The notes: a model not told the origin generated them from the sequence alone. A DNA stretch of 64,000 bases from Bacillus sp. USDA818B3_A (GCF_009928415.1 NZ_JAABNN010000014.1:59357-123356), one strand, 5' to 3'. Counted from the first letter of the stretch, positions 1 to 9,434 are shown. Numbers and translations are program-made.

Positions 1-824
1 CCGCCATGGAGTCTTTCACAAGAATAATTGGCTTCATCCAATTCGGTATAGACCCTATCAACGTGTTCTTTTGTGCGGCAAAAAATAAGGCAGCTGTCTG
101 GGTTTTCAACCACAGTAACGTCTTTCAGAAGTGAGATTTTTTCATCTTCCTTCACTTCAATTAGACGATGTTCAATTGTATCCGTTGTAATCCCGCTAGC
201 CTCAATCTCGACATGAATAGGATTTTCCATATACTTATGGCAGAGATTTTCAACATCTTTCGGTAAGGTTGCCGAAAATACCATAGTTACTCTGTTCAAA
301 GGAAGTTGATTTATAATGGATTCCACTTCATCGATAAAACCCATATTAAGCATTTCATCCGCTTCATCTATAATGAGATACTTTATTTTATCTAAAACGA
401 GAGTTTCTCTTTCAATATGATCCATCACTCGTCCCGGGGTACCGACAACGACATGAGTTTTTTGTTTCAATTCTTCTTTTTGTTTATTAAAAGGTTCTTT
501 CCCGTAAACGGCCATTGCTTTGATCCGTTTAAACCTTCCAATATTCGTCATGTCTTCACGAACTTGAACAGCGAGCTCTCTGGTTGGTGTAAGAATTAAG
601 GCCTGCGGCAATTTTTCTTCCCATTCCATCATTTCGCAAATGGGAATTCCAAAGGACGCAGTCTTACCGCTGCCCGTTTGAGATTTTACGACAAGATCTT
701 GCTCTGCCAACGCTAATGGGATTACTTTACTCTGAACCTCTGTCGGAGCTTCGTATTTTAATATCCTCAAGGATCTTATGATTTCATCGCTTAAATTATA
801 ATCTTCAAATCTGGTTTCACTCAT
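1..824 (-). CDS. dbpA: DbpA/YxiN-type DEAD-box RNA helicase (3' end outside window)
   Basis: ATP-dependent RNA helicase acting in 50S ribosome assembly in the DbpA/YxiN family. The first 274 codons are present; the window edge cuts the gene inside helicase domain 2. Visible in order are the Q-motif region, the Walker A loop [18 protein letters not shown], the DEAD box followed by EMLNMGF, SAT (motif III) and, in domain 2, FCRTKEH. The match to B. subtilis DbpA, recalled from memory, is close over the whole visible length. The C-terminal 23S-rRNA-binding domain that defines DbpA lies outside, so a general DEAD helicase is the alternative. ATG start at 824 on the minus strand. Confidence 0.85.
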   Translation of the reverse strand, partial: MSETRFEDYNLSDEIIRSLRILKYEAPTEVQSKVIPLALAEQDLVVKSQTGSGKTASFGIPICEMMEWEEKLPQALILTPTRELAVQVREDMTNIGRFKRIKAMAVYGKEPFNKQKEELKQKTHVVVGTPGRVMDHIERETLVLDKIKYLIIDEADEMLNMGFIDEVESIINQLPLNRVTMVFSATLPKDVENLCHKYMENPIHVEIEASGITTDTIEHRLIEVKEDEKISLLKDVTVVENPDSCLIFCRTKEHVDRVYTELDEANYSCERLHG

Positions 825-978
825 GTATTAACCTCGTTCTTTTGTATTTATCCGGTTTATCTATAGGATTTCTCATTAAGAAATATCATATGCATAATCT
901 GAATATGGTCTTTATACTAGAAACTCTCGTGCGCATGAATTTAGTTATATGATGTAATGATTCATATCGAGATAATAT

Positions 979-1014
979 GGAAGCAGGGTATTTGGCCCAT
1001 GCCTCCCTGCTTCC
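979..1014. other. Perfect 10-bp stem-loop in the dbpA-DUF624 intergenic region
   Basis: The 400-base gap between the helicase and the DUF624 gene holds one clear structure. GGAAGCAGGG (979-988) pairs perfectly with CCCTGCTTCC (1005-1014) across a 16-base loop. No T-tract follows on either strand, so it is not an ordinary terminator. A -10-like TATAAT at 1154-1159 probably belongs to the DUF624 promoter; its -35 is weak. Role unknown. Confidence 0.5.
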
Positions 1015-1225
1015 TACAAACTATTTTAATGCCCCTGCCAAGGAATTTATATTAACACATTCCTTACAAACTTACCACGTCTATACAAACAATCTCTCTT
1101 TTGGCAATAATAATATTATTAAACAAGCATGCCTTTTTAACTTTAATTTATGTTATAATGAAAGAGTTTACATAGTCATTTATTACCTATTTATCTATCA
1201 ACTTGAAAAGACTGGAGATGAAAAG

Positions 1226-1936
1226 ATGAACAGTGTGTTAGAACGTTTAAATCCCTTTTTTGAGTGGATTACAAAGATTGCCGGGACAAATCTATTATGG
1301 GTTTTGTTTAATTTCCCTATTGCATATTTAGCTTTATCTTTATTTACGGTTAAAGAGATGTCGCAAATTACCCAGTTACTCATTACTATTGCCATACTGG
1401 CACCCTTTATTTTTTTCCCAGCCACTACGGCCATGTTTGGAGTTGTAAGAAAGTGGGTTATGAAAGAGGAAGTTCCTACTCTTCGATTCTTTTGGAAATA
1501 CTATAAGGAAAATTATAAGCGCAGTCTTGTCGGGGGATTGGTTCTAACTGTTCTTTGGGCTATTGTCGGCGTAGACTATTTCTATTTCCATTCTCGCATT
1601 TACCTAGGCAGTTATTTATTTTTATTCCTTGCGGTTTGGCTATTCACTATTACTCTTTTCTTTTTTTCTCATACCGTTCATACAGAAACAAAATTTGGAC
1701 AAGCATTAAAAAATGTGTTCATCTTGTCGATTGTAAACCCAATTCTCTCATTTGGAATTGCTATTATTAATTTGGTTATTTTGTATATTAGTGTGATGAA
1801 ACTTACCTTTCTACTGCCATTTTTCAGCGGCGCGATTATCTCTTTTCTCGGTTTCTTTGCTTACTATAAGGTATTTACCAAGCTTGTTCTATTTGAACAA
1901 AATGTTTCCGAGCAAAAATCTGTGGTAGAAAGTTAG
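1226..1936 (+). CDS. DUF624 (YesL-like) membrane protein
   Basis: A 236-residue integral membrane protein of the DUF624/YesL family. Members often accompany carbohydrate ABC transporters but have no firm biochemical role. About five hydrophobic segments are visible, with the family-typical RKW...FWKYYKENYKRS basic stretch after the second. The frame is open back to 977, but the ATG at 1226 is preferred because GGAG sits just upstream and the protein then begins, like its relatives, a short way before the first membrane segment. It points towards the sugar locus at 2.1-14.2 kb and converges on it, so a link with that transporter is plausible but not shown. Confidence 0.75.
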   Translation: MNSVLERLNPFFEWITKIAGTNLLWVLFNFPIAYLALSLFTVKEMSQITQLLITIAILAPFIFFPATTAMFGVVRKWVMKEEVPTLRFFWKYYKENYKRSLVGGLVLTVLWAIVGVDYFYFHSRIYLGSYLFLFLAVWLFTITLFFFSHTVHTETKFGQALKNVFILSIVNPILSFGIAIINLVILYISVMKLTFLLPFFSGAIISFLGFFAYYKVFTKLVLFEQNVSEQKSVVES

Positions 1937-1939
1937 TTA

Positions 1940-2032
1940 CTTGCGGTTGGTGAGTACCAACTTGCGGATATCAGGCTTCAACTTGCGAATAACAGCTTCA
2001 ACTTGCGGATAGCGGCTTTCAACTTGCAGATA
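1940..2032 (+). repeat. Five-copy intergenic repeat, core CTTGCGGATA, 20/21-bp period
   Basis: Directly after the DUF624 stop are five degenerate copies of an about 21-base unit, roughly TTCAACTTGCGGATAGCGGC. The C of CTTGCG falls at 1940, 1961, 1982, 2002 and 2023, giving spacings of 21, 21, 20 and 21. The array ends just before the terminator. A second array with the same period but another core lies at 17302-17394. Too short and too degenerate for a CRISPR. Confidence 0.8.
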
Positions 2033-2044
2033 GCGTGCACCATG

Positions 2045-2078
2045 AAAAAATTCCTCTCAAACCGAGAGGAATTTTTTT
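2045..2078. terminator. Bidirectional terminator between DUF624 and GH43 genes
   Basis: A-tract, TTCCTCTC, six-base loop, GAGAGGAA and T-tract: a stem with U-runs in both directions, placed between two convergent genes. Confidence 0.9.
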
Positions 2079-2093
2079 ATGCCGTGTTTTTTA

Positions 2094-3086
2094 TTAACCA
2101 TGTAAATCAACTCTAGCTCTAATAACCTTAAAACTATCCTCCGTTTCCTCCACCTCATAAATCTTTGCCCGCGATTCAGGTGTACTGAAAGGATGATGAA
2201 GAATTAGCATCCAAGCACCGTCAAATGTTTTGAACAGCATGCCATGACCGCTATCACCAACAACTAACGGATCCAGCTGCTCCCAAGGCCCTTCTAGCTT
2301 ACCAGACTTCGATCTAGCAATCGTTTGGACATAGCCCTCATTATTATAGCTGGACCATAGCATCACAAGGTGACCACCCTTTGTCCGGTACAATTGACAC
2401 CCATCCGATACATAATCGGCAGGCTTTACATTAGGTACTCGTTCCGCATTAATCCACGGGGCATCTGAAGATTTAAATAGATGCAGCGGTTCCCCATTTG
2501 CTTCCGATAAATCATCCTTTAGCGGAATCGCCTCAAACGTACCGTCGATGACCTGAATCCATTCATGGCAATACACCATCCATGGCTTTTTATCCTCATC
2601 CACATACAAAGTACCGTCTAATGTCATGAAATTTCTAGGCGGCACCGGCCCATCCGTTTTGAGCAATTCAAAAGGACCCTCTGGCGAATCAGAAACAGCA
2701 ATACTCGTCCCGCGAAGATGATTGGTGTAGTAAACTTCCGGTGGTTCTGCCAGGATCGTATCTCGATTGTGAAGAGTAACGAATAAATAATATTTACCAC
2801 GGTATTCGTGAACCTCTGGTGCCCATGTGCCGTGTCTTGGATGTGCCCACGTTCCGTCAGGGACCTCGAAGACAACATAAGGTCCCTCCCAATCTTGTAA
2901 ATCTTTACTTTTATATGCTAGTACTCCGTTTCTTTCTAAGCCGGTTAATTCAGGAATTCCTGTTGTATACATATAGTAAGTATTTGTTTCTTTATGTGCC
3001 ACGACAAACGGATCGTGTGCAGGAATATCAATTAGTCTGTGCCCCTTCCTGGGATTCGAGGTGTCAGAGGCAATGTTATACGGCAT
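2094..3086 (-). CDS. Glycoside hydrolase family 43 protein
   Basis: A 330-residue five-bladed beta-propeller glycosidase of family GH43, which typically cleaves arabinose- or xylose-containing side chains; some members act on galactan. No signal peptide, so it should act on imported oligosaccharides. Asp25 in the HDPF motif fits the general base, Asp157 in LDGT the pKa-modulating Asp, and Asp228 in SDG sits where many GH43 enzymes have Glu as general acid. WAPE (88-91) is also typical. It is the last gene of the leftward sugar operon, 49 bases after the GH2 gene, with AGGAG before its ATG. The exact substrate cannot be read from sequence. Confidence 0.85.
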   Translation of the reverse strand: MPYNIASDTSNPRKGHRLIDIPAHDPFVVAHKETNTYYMYTTGIPELTGLERNGVLAYKSKDLQDWEGPYVVFEVPDGTWAHPRHGTWAPEVHEYRGKYYLFVTLHNRDTILAEPPEVYYTNHLRGTSIAVSDSPEGPFELLKTDGPVPPRNFMTLDGTLYVDEDKKPWMVYCHEWIQVIDGTFEAIPLKDDLSEANGEPLHLFKSSDAPWINAERVPNVKPADYVSDGCQLYRTKGGHLVMLWSSYNNEGYVQTIARSKSGKLEGPWEQLDPLVVGDSGHGMLFKTFDGAWMLILHHPFSTPESRAKIYEVEETEDSFKVIRARVDLHG

Positions 3087-3135
3087 TTCAACATCTCCTA
3101 ACTCATTATTTAAAAAACCAAATCTGTTGTGGCTA

Positions 3136-5505
3136 TTATTGGACCTTTATTTCTACAGAAAAACCTTCCAAGCCAGCAGAAGAGGTTTTTAATCTAATCG
3201 TACCGGGTTGATCAGTGGACCTTACATAAATTAATAATTTACCATGATAGGCATTTCGGAAAGTCGCTTTATAGTCCTGATGGCTCGCGGGGTTGCTGCA
3301 TTCCAGCCCGATTATTTCACCCGGACCCTCAATCTCACAATCTATTTGATTCTCTGCGCCATACACGAGGGTTTCATCTTGATCAAGGATATTTACTTCT
3401 ACATGGGCGACATCCTGTTTGTCAGCTTTAAGAATCATTGTTTCCGATTGTAACTGTAACTTAGCGGGCTCGCCAGCTGTCTTTAATTCATGTGTACAAC
3501 AAATGTTGCCGTTTCTTATTCCTACAGCCTTTATCGTACCTTGCTCATATGGAATGTCCCAGTAAATCGTTCCACCTGGGAAGTCTTCCCGTTTTTTTAC
3601 ACCAACAGATACACCATTTAATAATAAATCCACCTCAGGACAATTGGTACAGCAGGCCACCCTGACTGTTTCGCCTGCATTCCCTTTCCACTCACAGGCT
3701 ACTTGATGGTCCCAATAAATTTGACCTGGATTTTCTTCCTTTATCGAGGTCAGGCCTAAATGAACCATATCCTTTTCGGACCATTCACTCTGTTTGAAAA
3801 AGAATAAAGGTTTCTTGAATCCAGCCAAATCGAGCAGCCCAGGAGTAGCGTGACGGAGCGGCCAGCCTCGGGCTTCTCCTAAATAGTCAATCCCTGTCCA
3901 GATAAATTGTCCTGAAATATAGTCATTTTTATCAACAGCCAGCCATGCTTCATGATTCCGACCGTTTTCACTTCCATAGATCACCCGCTTAGGGTATTTA
4001 TTATGGTCTTCCGGATATAGAAACTCTTGATAGTTATAACCAACGACGTCAAGTGCATCCGGGAATTCCGTTTCATTCGACATAATCACACTTGCTAAGG
4101 CCGCAGTCACAGGACGTGTCGGATCGTATTGCTTTACAACCTTTGCCAGCCTTTTTGCAATCTCGCCCATTCCCTTCGCTTCCGGTTTATCCGGATTGTA
4201 ACGATCTCCGAGGACTGGATGTGAATAGGGATCATTGGGATAATCGATTTCATTTCCGATACTCCAGAAAACAATCGACGGATGATTCCGGTCTCTTAAC
4301 ACCATATCCCTCAAATCGATTTCTGCCCACTCCGTAAAGTCGGACGCATATCCGTCTAGTGATGGTTCGCCCTTATTCCAGCCCTCTACCCACTTGTTTT
4401 TAGGATATTCCCACTCATCAAATGCTTCATCCTGGACTAAAAACCCATAAGAATCACACATATCCAACAACTCTGGGGCAGGCGGATTATGGCTCATTCT
4501 AATCGCATTTACCCCTGCTTCTTTTAATAGCTGCAACCGTCGATGCCAGACCTTTTCAGGGACAGCCGCCCCAAGGCAGCCTGCGTCATGATGGAGACAA
4601 ACACCCTTCATTTTCATGTTCTGCCCATTCAAGTAAAATCCAGTATTCGCATCGAAGTGAAAATAGCGAACACCAAGTGGAGACGTCTCAAAATCAATCA
4701 CATCACCATCTTTTATCACCTTGGTTTCCACACGGTAGAGATACGGATTTTCCGGTGACCAGAGATTTGGCTGTTCTAGTAAAAGAGAATGAGTAAATTC
4801 TTGTTCGCCATTTGCAGCTAAGGTCTCTACAGATGAACTGGAAATGATTTCTTTGCCGGCAGCATCTTTAATTTGATGTTCAATTTGGAAATTCGCTTCG
4901 TTTTGATATTCATTTTTCACCGTTGTTTGAATTCTGATTTCGGCTCCTGATGATGAAATGTTTGGAGTGGTGACAAAAATACCATAGGGCTTGATATACA
5001 GCTGATCCGTTAAATGTACCAATACATTCCGGTAAATTCCGGAACCTGGATACCAACGGGAATCAGCAAAATCTGTGTGATCGACTTTCACTGCAAGCAC
5101 ATTTTCTTGTCCTTCGAAGTTTACGTAGGGGGTTAAATCATAATGAAAGGAGCTGTATCCATACGGCCGCTTCCCTAGAAATTGTCCATTAATCCATACT
5201 TCACTATTTTTATAAATTCCATCGAATTGAATCGAGATTCTCTTTCCCTTTAAATTGTCAGGTACCATAAACGTTTTCCGATACCAGCCTATTCCCCCAG
5301 GCAGATACCCAGTCGAACTTGCGTAATCCTTCTTAAAAGGCCCTTCAATACTCCAATCATGCGGCAAGTCTAATGTACGCCAATCTGAATCATCAAACAG
5401 AATGTTCCATGCATCAGAATGATTACCTTTTAAGAATTTCCAATCAAAATTAAACTTGCTGCTTTTTACAGACAGATTCCACTCTTGAGATACTGCATTT
5501 GCCAT
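3136..5505 (-). CDS. GH2 glycosidase, probable beta-galactosidase (DUF4982 type)
   Basis: A 789-residue cytoplasmic family GH2 enzyme, likely removing beta-galactosyl residues from imported oligosaccharides. Domain order: jelly-roll sugar-binding domain (about 15-170), Ig-like domain (175-280), TIM barrel (285-580), DUF4982-like domain (about 600-680) and a C-terminal Ig/invasin-like domain. Glu419 in SIGNE is the predicted acid/base and Glu513 in YGSEN the predicted nucleophile. The substrate is inferred from the DUF4982 architecture and a LacZ-type neighbour; beta-glucuronidase or beta-mannosidase activity is less likely. The solute-binding-protein gene lies upstream, separated by a stem-loop; GH43 follows. 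Confidence 0.85.
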   Translation of the reverse strand: MANAVSQEWNLSVKSSKFNFDWKFLKGNHSDAWNILFDDSDWRTLDLPHDWSIEGPFKKDYASSTGYLPGGIGWYRKTFMVPDNLKGKRISIQFDGIYKNSEVWINGQFLGKRPYGYSSFHYDLTPYVNFEGQENVLAVKVDHTDFADSRWYPGSGIYRNVLVHLTDQLYIKPYGIFVTTPNISSSGAEIRIQTTVKNEYQNEANFQIEHQIKDAAGKEIISSSSVETLAANGEQEFTHSLLLEQPNLWSPENPYLYRVETKVIKDGDVIDFETSPLGVRYFHFDANTGFYLNGQNMKMKGVCLHHDAGCLGAAVPEKVWHRRLQLLKEAGVNAIRMSHNPPAPELLDMCDSYGFLVQDEAFDEWEYPKNKWVEGWNKGEPSLDGYASDFTEWAEIDLRDMVLRDRNHPSIVFWSIGNEIDYPNDPYSHPVLGDRYNPDKPEAKGMGEIAKRLAKVVKQYDPTRPVTAALASVIMSNETEFPDALDVVGYNYQEFLYPEDHNKYPKRVIYGSENGRNHEAWLAVDKNDYISGQFIWTGIDYLGEARGWPLRHATPGLLDLAGFKKPLFFFKQSEWSEKDMVHLGLTSIKEENPGQIYWDHQVACEWKGNAGETVRVACCTNCPEVDLLLNGVSVGVKKREDFPGGTIYWDIPYEQGTIKAVGIRNGNICCTHELKTAGEPAKLQLQSETMILKADKQDVAHVEVNILDQDETLVYGAENQIDCEIEGPGEIIGLECSNPASHQDYKATFRNAYHGKLLIYVRSTDQPGTIRLKTSSAGLEGFSVEIKVQ

Positions 5506-5562
5506 ATAAAGCTTACACCCCTTACCTAATTTACTATTTTTTTTAAAAATGGCAGACTGATA

Positions 5563-5600
5563 GATAAAGGGCTATCAAACATGGATGATAGCCCTTTATC
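5563..5600 (-). other. 15-bp stem-loop between solute-binding protein and GH2 genes
   Basis: GATAAAGGGCTATCA (5563-5577) pairs perfectly with 5586-5600 across an 8-base loop. On the coding (minus) strand the nearest T-run begins about ten bases beyond the stem, so this is a poor intrinsic terminator. It looks more like the processing or mRNA-stabilising hairpins that let a binding protein be made in excess over downstream enzymes. Confidence 0.65.
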
Positions 5601-5619
5601 CTTTACATTCAATCTCTCA

Positions 5620-7194
5620 TTAATTACCTTCTACTTGTTTTTTAAAGGCATCCATTTGCTTTTGGATTTCTTTTTGTACCTTATCATAACCTGCATCTTT
5701 TAATCTCTTGCGGAAATCTTTTACAGCTTTTTCTGGATCACCAGCTTTACCAAAGGCAATGGCTGGTACCATTTGGGCTGTCACTTGTGAAAGAGCAGAA
5801 ATTTCAGCTTGTACAGGTGTGCTGTCAAACACAAATCTGCCATATGGGTAAGGCTTCTTGATTTTATCGTACTTCGCGTAAATCTCAGAGATTCCTTCAT
5901 ATGAGTCGGCACTTGGGATTTCGTACTTGTCCATACGGCCGCCCCAGAAGTTGGTAGAGAATGAATCTTTTGTTTCATCGTAACCTTCAGGTTGGACCCG
6001 TTTTCCGTCTTTTATTTCGTATTGTACACCCTCAATGCCGTAGCTCCATAATTTATAGATTTCCTCATCATTACGAATTAGATCGTAAACCATTAGCGCA
6101 CGCTCAGGATTTTTACTATGAGCTCCAACAGCCGTCGCACCATGTGTAATGGACGTTGAAATTAAGTTGTTCCTTGTATCAGACCAAGCAAACATATCGA
6201 TCGCTGAACCTGGCTGCTTCACGTCCATTTGCGGGCGAAGACCTGAGAATGTTTGTGTATGATGCTGATCTGCACCTGTTTTTCCTGCTTGGAATTCGGC
6301 TCTCGTGTCACCTTTGTAGTTCAATACGTCTTTACGCCAGTAGCCGGCATCTCCCCACTGTTTCATCATTTTTGCATAGTCTACAAATGTATCTGTGAAA
6401 ATAGGGCTCATGACATCATACTTTTTATCATAGGATTCAGCCCAATAAATCGGGAACACGCCTGTAGTAATTGGCAATTCAATCGCATCCGAATAAGAAG
6501 TGGTATATCCCCATGCAGTGGTCACGTTTGTTCCTTGTGCATCCCAAGGAATGACACCTGGTTTATTGTCTTTGATACCTTGGAAGTATTTACCTAGTGT
6601 TTCAAAATCGCTAATATGTTCATTGATTCCGAATTCTTTTGCCCAATCTGTGCGATAGAAGAATCCATGGTTCACCCATTGAGTATATTGGTCCTCAGGA
6701 ATCATCACGATTTTGCCCTTATACTTTGCTTCCTCCCAATTAGCTTTGGTAACCTCTGCCCATGTCTTAGGTGCATAGGTTGGGAGAAGTTTAGAAATAT
6801 CCATGAATGCCCCTTTTTGTGCATTACCCCACGCGTCTAACCAGTCAGTTGCTGTGATAACTAAATCAACAGGTTCTCCAGAAGCTAGAGTTAGATTATA
6901 TTTTGTCATATAATCAGCCCATTCGATCCATTTTAATTGAATCGTAGCGTTAACCTTGTCTTTTAATTTTGCATTCACTTGTTCTAATACTTTTTCCACT
7001 TGTCCATTGGTTGGTTTATCCCCCAACACCATCATTGTAACGGTTACTGGTTTGGAAGTATCAATTTTTCCATCTTTGTCTACTTTTGTTCCAGCGTTTC
7101 CTGAGCTGGTTTTGCTTGAGCCATTGCAGGCTGCAAGGCTGAAAGTCAACATCATGATGATGACCAGTGCCAGGATTTTTTTCATCTTAGACAT
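5620..7194 (-). CDS. Carbohydrate ABC transporter solute-binding lipoprotein
   Basis: A 524-residue lipoprotein that should capture an oligosaccharide outside the cell and pass it to the two permeases encoded upstream. A lipobox (LAAC, Cys23) follows a typical signal peptide. The body matches the LplA/YtcQ class of family-1 binding proteins, and the tail after about residue 455 (VFDSTPVQAEI...) looks like the DUF3502 domain that class carries. The GGGGG ribosome binding site 7 bases before the ATG supports the start. It is third in the transport operon, after both permeases; often the binding protein comes first. Confidence 0.88.
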   Translation of the reverse strand: MSKMKKILALVIIMMLTFSLAACNGSSKTSSGNAGTKVDKDGKIDTSKPVTVTMMVLGDKPTNGQVEKVLEQVNAKLKDKVNATIQLKWIEWADYMTKYNLTLASGEPVDLVITATDWLDAWGNAQKGAFMDISKLLPTYAPKTWAEVTKANWEEAKYKGKIVMIPEDQYTQWVNHGFFYRTDWAKEFGINEHISDFETLGKYFQGIKDNKPGVIPWDAQGTNVTTAWGYTTSYSDAIELPITTGVFPIYWAESYDKKYDVMSPIFTDTFVDYAKMMKQWGDAGYWRKDVLNYKGDTRAEFQAGKTGADQHHTQTFSGLRPQMDVKQPGSAIDMFAWSDTRNNLISTSITHGATAVGAHSKNPERALMVYDLIRNDEEIYKLWSYGIEGVQYEIKDGKRVQPEGYDETKDSFSTNFWGGRMDKYEIPSADSYEGISEIYAKYDKIKKPYPYGRFVFDSTPVQAEISALSQVTAQMVPAIAFGKAGDPEKAVKDFRKRLKDAGYDKVQKEIQKQMDAFKKQVEGN

Positions 7195-7266
7195 TCTATT
7201 TCCCCCTTAAAAGTTTAAAATGATTACTCTCTATGATACGAGGAAGGTTCCTCAAGTCATATTCGA

Positions 7267-8169
7267 TTACCCTTTTACTGCACCAACTGTAATTCCTGTA
7301 ATAAAGTACTTCTGTACAAACGGATAAAATAGAATAACCGGTCCAGTCGCGACAACGGCTGTTGCCATCTTCATCGATTCCAACGGTACGTCTTGCGGCG
7401 GCACATTGGAGGATGCGGCTGAATTCCTGATAAAGTCAGCACTCGTGATCACGTTATAAAGGAACAGTTGGAGCGGCCGATATTCCATATTAGGTGAAAG
7501 GAAAAGCATGGAATTATACCATTCATTCCAATACCCAAGGGCAATAAATAGTCCGATTGTCGCCAAAGCTGGTGTGGACATCGGAAGAATGATCCTTAAA
7601 AAGATGGTGAAATCACCGGCACCGTCAATTTTCGCAGATTCCGTAATCTCGTGCGGAATCGACTTTGTAAATGACTTCATCATAATAATGAGAAATGGAC
7701 TCAGCAATCCTGGTAACAATACTGCCAAGTAATTATCTTTGAGATGAAGTACCTGCGTAATTAATAGATAAAACGGAACAAGACCGCCTGAAAATAGAGT
7801 GGTAAAGTAGATATAAAAGGAAATCTTATTACGATACAAGAAATCTTGACGCTGCAAGGCATAGCCTGTCATTGCTACAATAAACAAACCGATCGCAGTC
7901 CCGACAACCGTAATGCCCAGCGTTACGATATAGGATCCAATCACAAGTCTTGGATTCTGAAAAACGATCTCATAGGCAAATGTAGTGAACCCTTTAGGCC
8001 ATAAAGAAAATCCATGGTCCATAATTGCCTTCTCAGATGAGAAAGATGACGAAATAATTAAGATAAAGGGCAAAAGACAGGATAGAGCAAAAACACCGAT
8101 AAAACCATAACCAATGATACGAACCATGATCGTAGACATATCTATATTTCGCCTGGCCGTATTTTCCAT
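7267..8169 (-). CDS. ABC transporter permease, LplC/YtcP type
   Basis: A 300-residue inner-membrane permease of the MalG/LplC class with six predicted membrane segments. The EAA loop, contact site for the ATPase, reads roughly ITESAKIDGAGDFTIFLRIILP in the second half. The C terminus ITVGAVKG is characteristic of LplC-type permeases. AGGAGG precedes the ATG. It lies 15 bases after the partner permease. No ATP-binding subunit is encoded nearby; relatives in Bacillus share the multipurpose ATPase MsmX, and the same is inferred here. Confidence 0.9.
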   Translation of the reverse strand: MENTARRNIDMSTIMVRIIGYGFIGVFALSCLLPFILIISSSFSSEKAIMDHGFSLWPKGFTTFAYEIVFQNPRLVIGSYIVTLGITVVGTAIGLFIVAMTGYALQRQDFLYRNKISFYIYFTTLFSGGLVPFYLLITQVLHLKDNYLAVLLPGLLSPFLIIMMKSFTKSIPHEITESAKIDGAGDFTIFLRIILPMSTPALATIGLFIALGYWNEWYNSMLFLSPNMEYRPLQLFLYNVITSADFIRNSAASSNVPPQDVPLESMKMATAVVATGPVILFYPFVQKYFITGITVGAVKG

Positions 8170-8184
8170 AAATACATCCCTCCT

Positions 8185-9159
8185 TTAGAATAATGAGTTA
8201 TCTGGTGAAACCTTTTTAATGATCCAGTTAGCCACAAGGACAATAACAAGGCCAAAGAAAGATTGATATAAACTTACCGCACTTCCCAATGAGAAGTTGA
8301 AATTCGTCATCAATGTCCGGAAGACATAGGTTTCAATAATATCGGTGGTTGGGTAGAGCATGGTATTATTTGCCCCAACCAAGTTATAAAACAAACCGAA
8401 ATTCCCTTTTAATACTCCGCCTAGAGAGAACAATAAAAGAATGATGAAAGTTGGCTTAAGCCAAGGAATAATGATATATCGAATACGCTGGAAAGCATTC
8501 GCGCCATCGATTTCTGCCGCTTCTAAAATCGATTTATCCAGACCCATAATGGCTGCAAAATAGACGATGGATCCATAGCCTGTGGATTGCCATAGGAAGG
8601 TAAGGACAATAATATAAGGCCAAATATGCGGGTTAGAATAAGTCTGTACCGGATCCAAGCCAATCGTTTTTAAAAATGAATTTAATAAACCGTAATCGTA
8701 ACTAAGGATGTTATAAGCTAAAAGTCCGACTAGAACAGCGGAAATGAAATGTGGCAGGAACATGATCGTTTGAGATATTTTTTTGAACCATTTATTTCTC
8801 AGTTCGTTCAGCATGATGGCTACTGCTATTTGCAGGAAATTACCCAGTACGATGAAAGCTATATTATAGGCAATTGTGTTAAAGGTTAACTTCCATAAAT
8901 CACCGGTCATGACCAAAAATTTAAAATTATCAAATCCCACGAAAGCGCTTTTAAAAATTCCAAGTGAATAATCATAGTTTACAAAAGCCAGATATAGTCC
9001 TGGCATTGGAAGGTAAGCAAAGACAGCAAAGAAAATAATGGCAGGCAAACACATAATAAGCAGGGTTCGGTTTTTCCACATTCTTTTAAATGCTGAGTCT
9101 TTCGTTTTTGTTTTTGTTTCAACAATAGGCGTCTGTGATTCTACAGTAACTGTTTTCAA
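8185..9159 (-). CDS. ABC transporter permease, LplB type
   Basis: A 324-residue permease of the MalF/LplB class, partner of the downstream LplC-type protein. Six membrane segments follow a charged cytoplasmic N terminus; the EAA loop (SILEAAEIDGANAFQRIRYI) is clear. It begins with TTG behind GGGGGG. It is the first gene of the transport operon, and the 630-base region in front carries LacI-type operators and a cre site. That spacing suggests a promoter separate from the upstream lacZ gene. Confidence 0.9.
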   Translation of the reverse strand: MKTVTVESQTPIVETKTKTKDSAFKRMWKNRTLLIMCLPAIIFFAVFAYLPMPGLYLAFVNYDYSLGIFKSAFVGFDNFKFLVMTGDLWKLTFNTIAYNIAFIVLGNFLQIAVAIMLNELRNKWFKKISQTIMFLPHFISAVLVGLLAYNILSYDYGLLNSFLKTIGLDPVQTYSNPHIWPYIIVLTFLWQSTGYGSIVYFAAIMGLDKSILEAAEIDGANAFQRIRYIIIPWLKPTFIILLLFSLGGVLKGNFGLFYNLVGANNTMLYPTTDIIETYVFRTLMTNFNFSLGSAVSLYQSFFGLVIVLVANWIIKKVSPDNSLF

Positions 9160-9335
9160 ATAAATCCCCCCTAAACAACATAATTTTTGACCTTAAAAAA
9201 ACAATAACCTGAATACGAAACAAACAACTGATCTAGCAGATTATTAATCTTGTACCTATTAAAGACTTTCTATTAAGAAACTAAAGGATTTGTATAGGAT
9301 ATATGGCATATGCCACTATCAATAAACTAGTAAAT

Positions 9336-9351
9336 TTGAAATGGGTTTCAA
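9336..9351. promoter_or_regulatory. LacI-type operator, site 1
   Basis: TTGAAATGGGTTTCAA: two 7-base arms with one mismatch around a GG centre. One of six related palindromes in the sugar locus, 177 bases before the permease start. Confidence 0.75.
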
Positions 9352-9418
9352 AAACAAACCCACTGGACTTTCACATTCTAGTTAGTCTAATAAATTATGT
9401 ATGGATTTCACTTCGAGT

Positions 9419-9434
9419 ATGAAACGGGTTTCAT
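9419..9434. promoter_or_regulatory. LacI-type operator, site 2 (perfect arms)
   Basis: ATGAAACGGGTTTCAT: 7-base arms that are exact inverse complements around GG. This is the best copy of the motif and defines the consensus ATGAAAC-NN-GTTTCAT. Confidence 0.82.

Noticed and set aside
977..1225. N-terminal extension of the DUF624 ORF by 83 codons
   Set aside because: It crosses a hairpin and the likely promoter, lacks a ribosome binding site, and DUF624 proteins do not carry it.
1940..2032. Possible CRISPR-like array
   Set aside because: Units are about 21 bases without distinct spacers, degenerate, and no cas genes are present.
9304..9315. TGGCATATGCCA palindrome in the transporter control region
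   Set aside because: Perfect but only 12 bases, single, and unrelated to the operator consensus; chance is a fair explanation.
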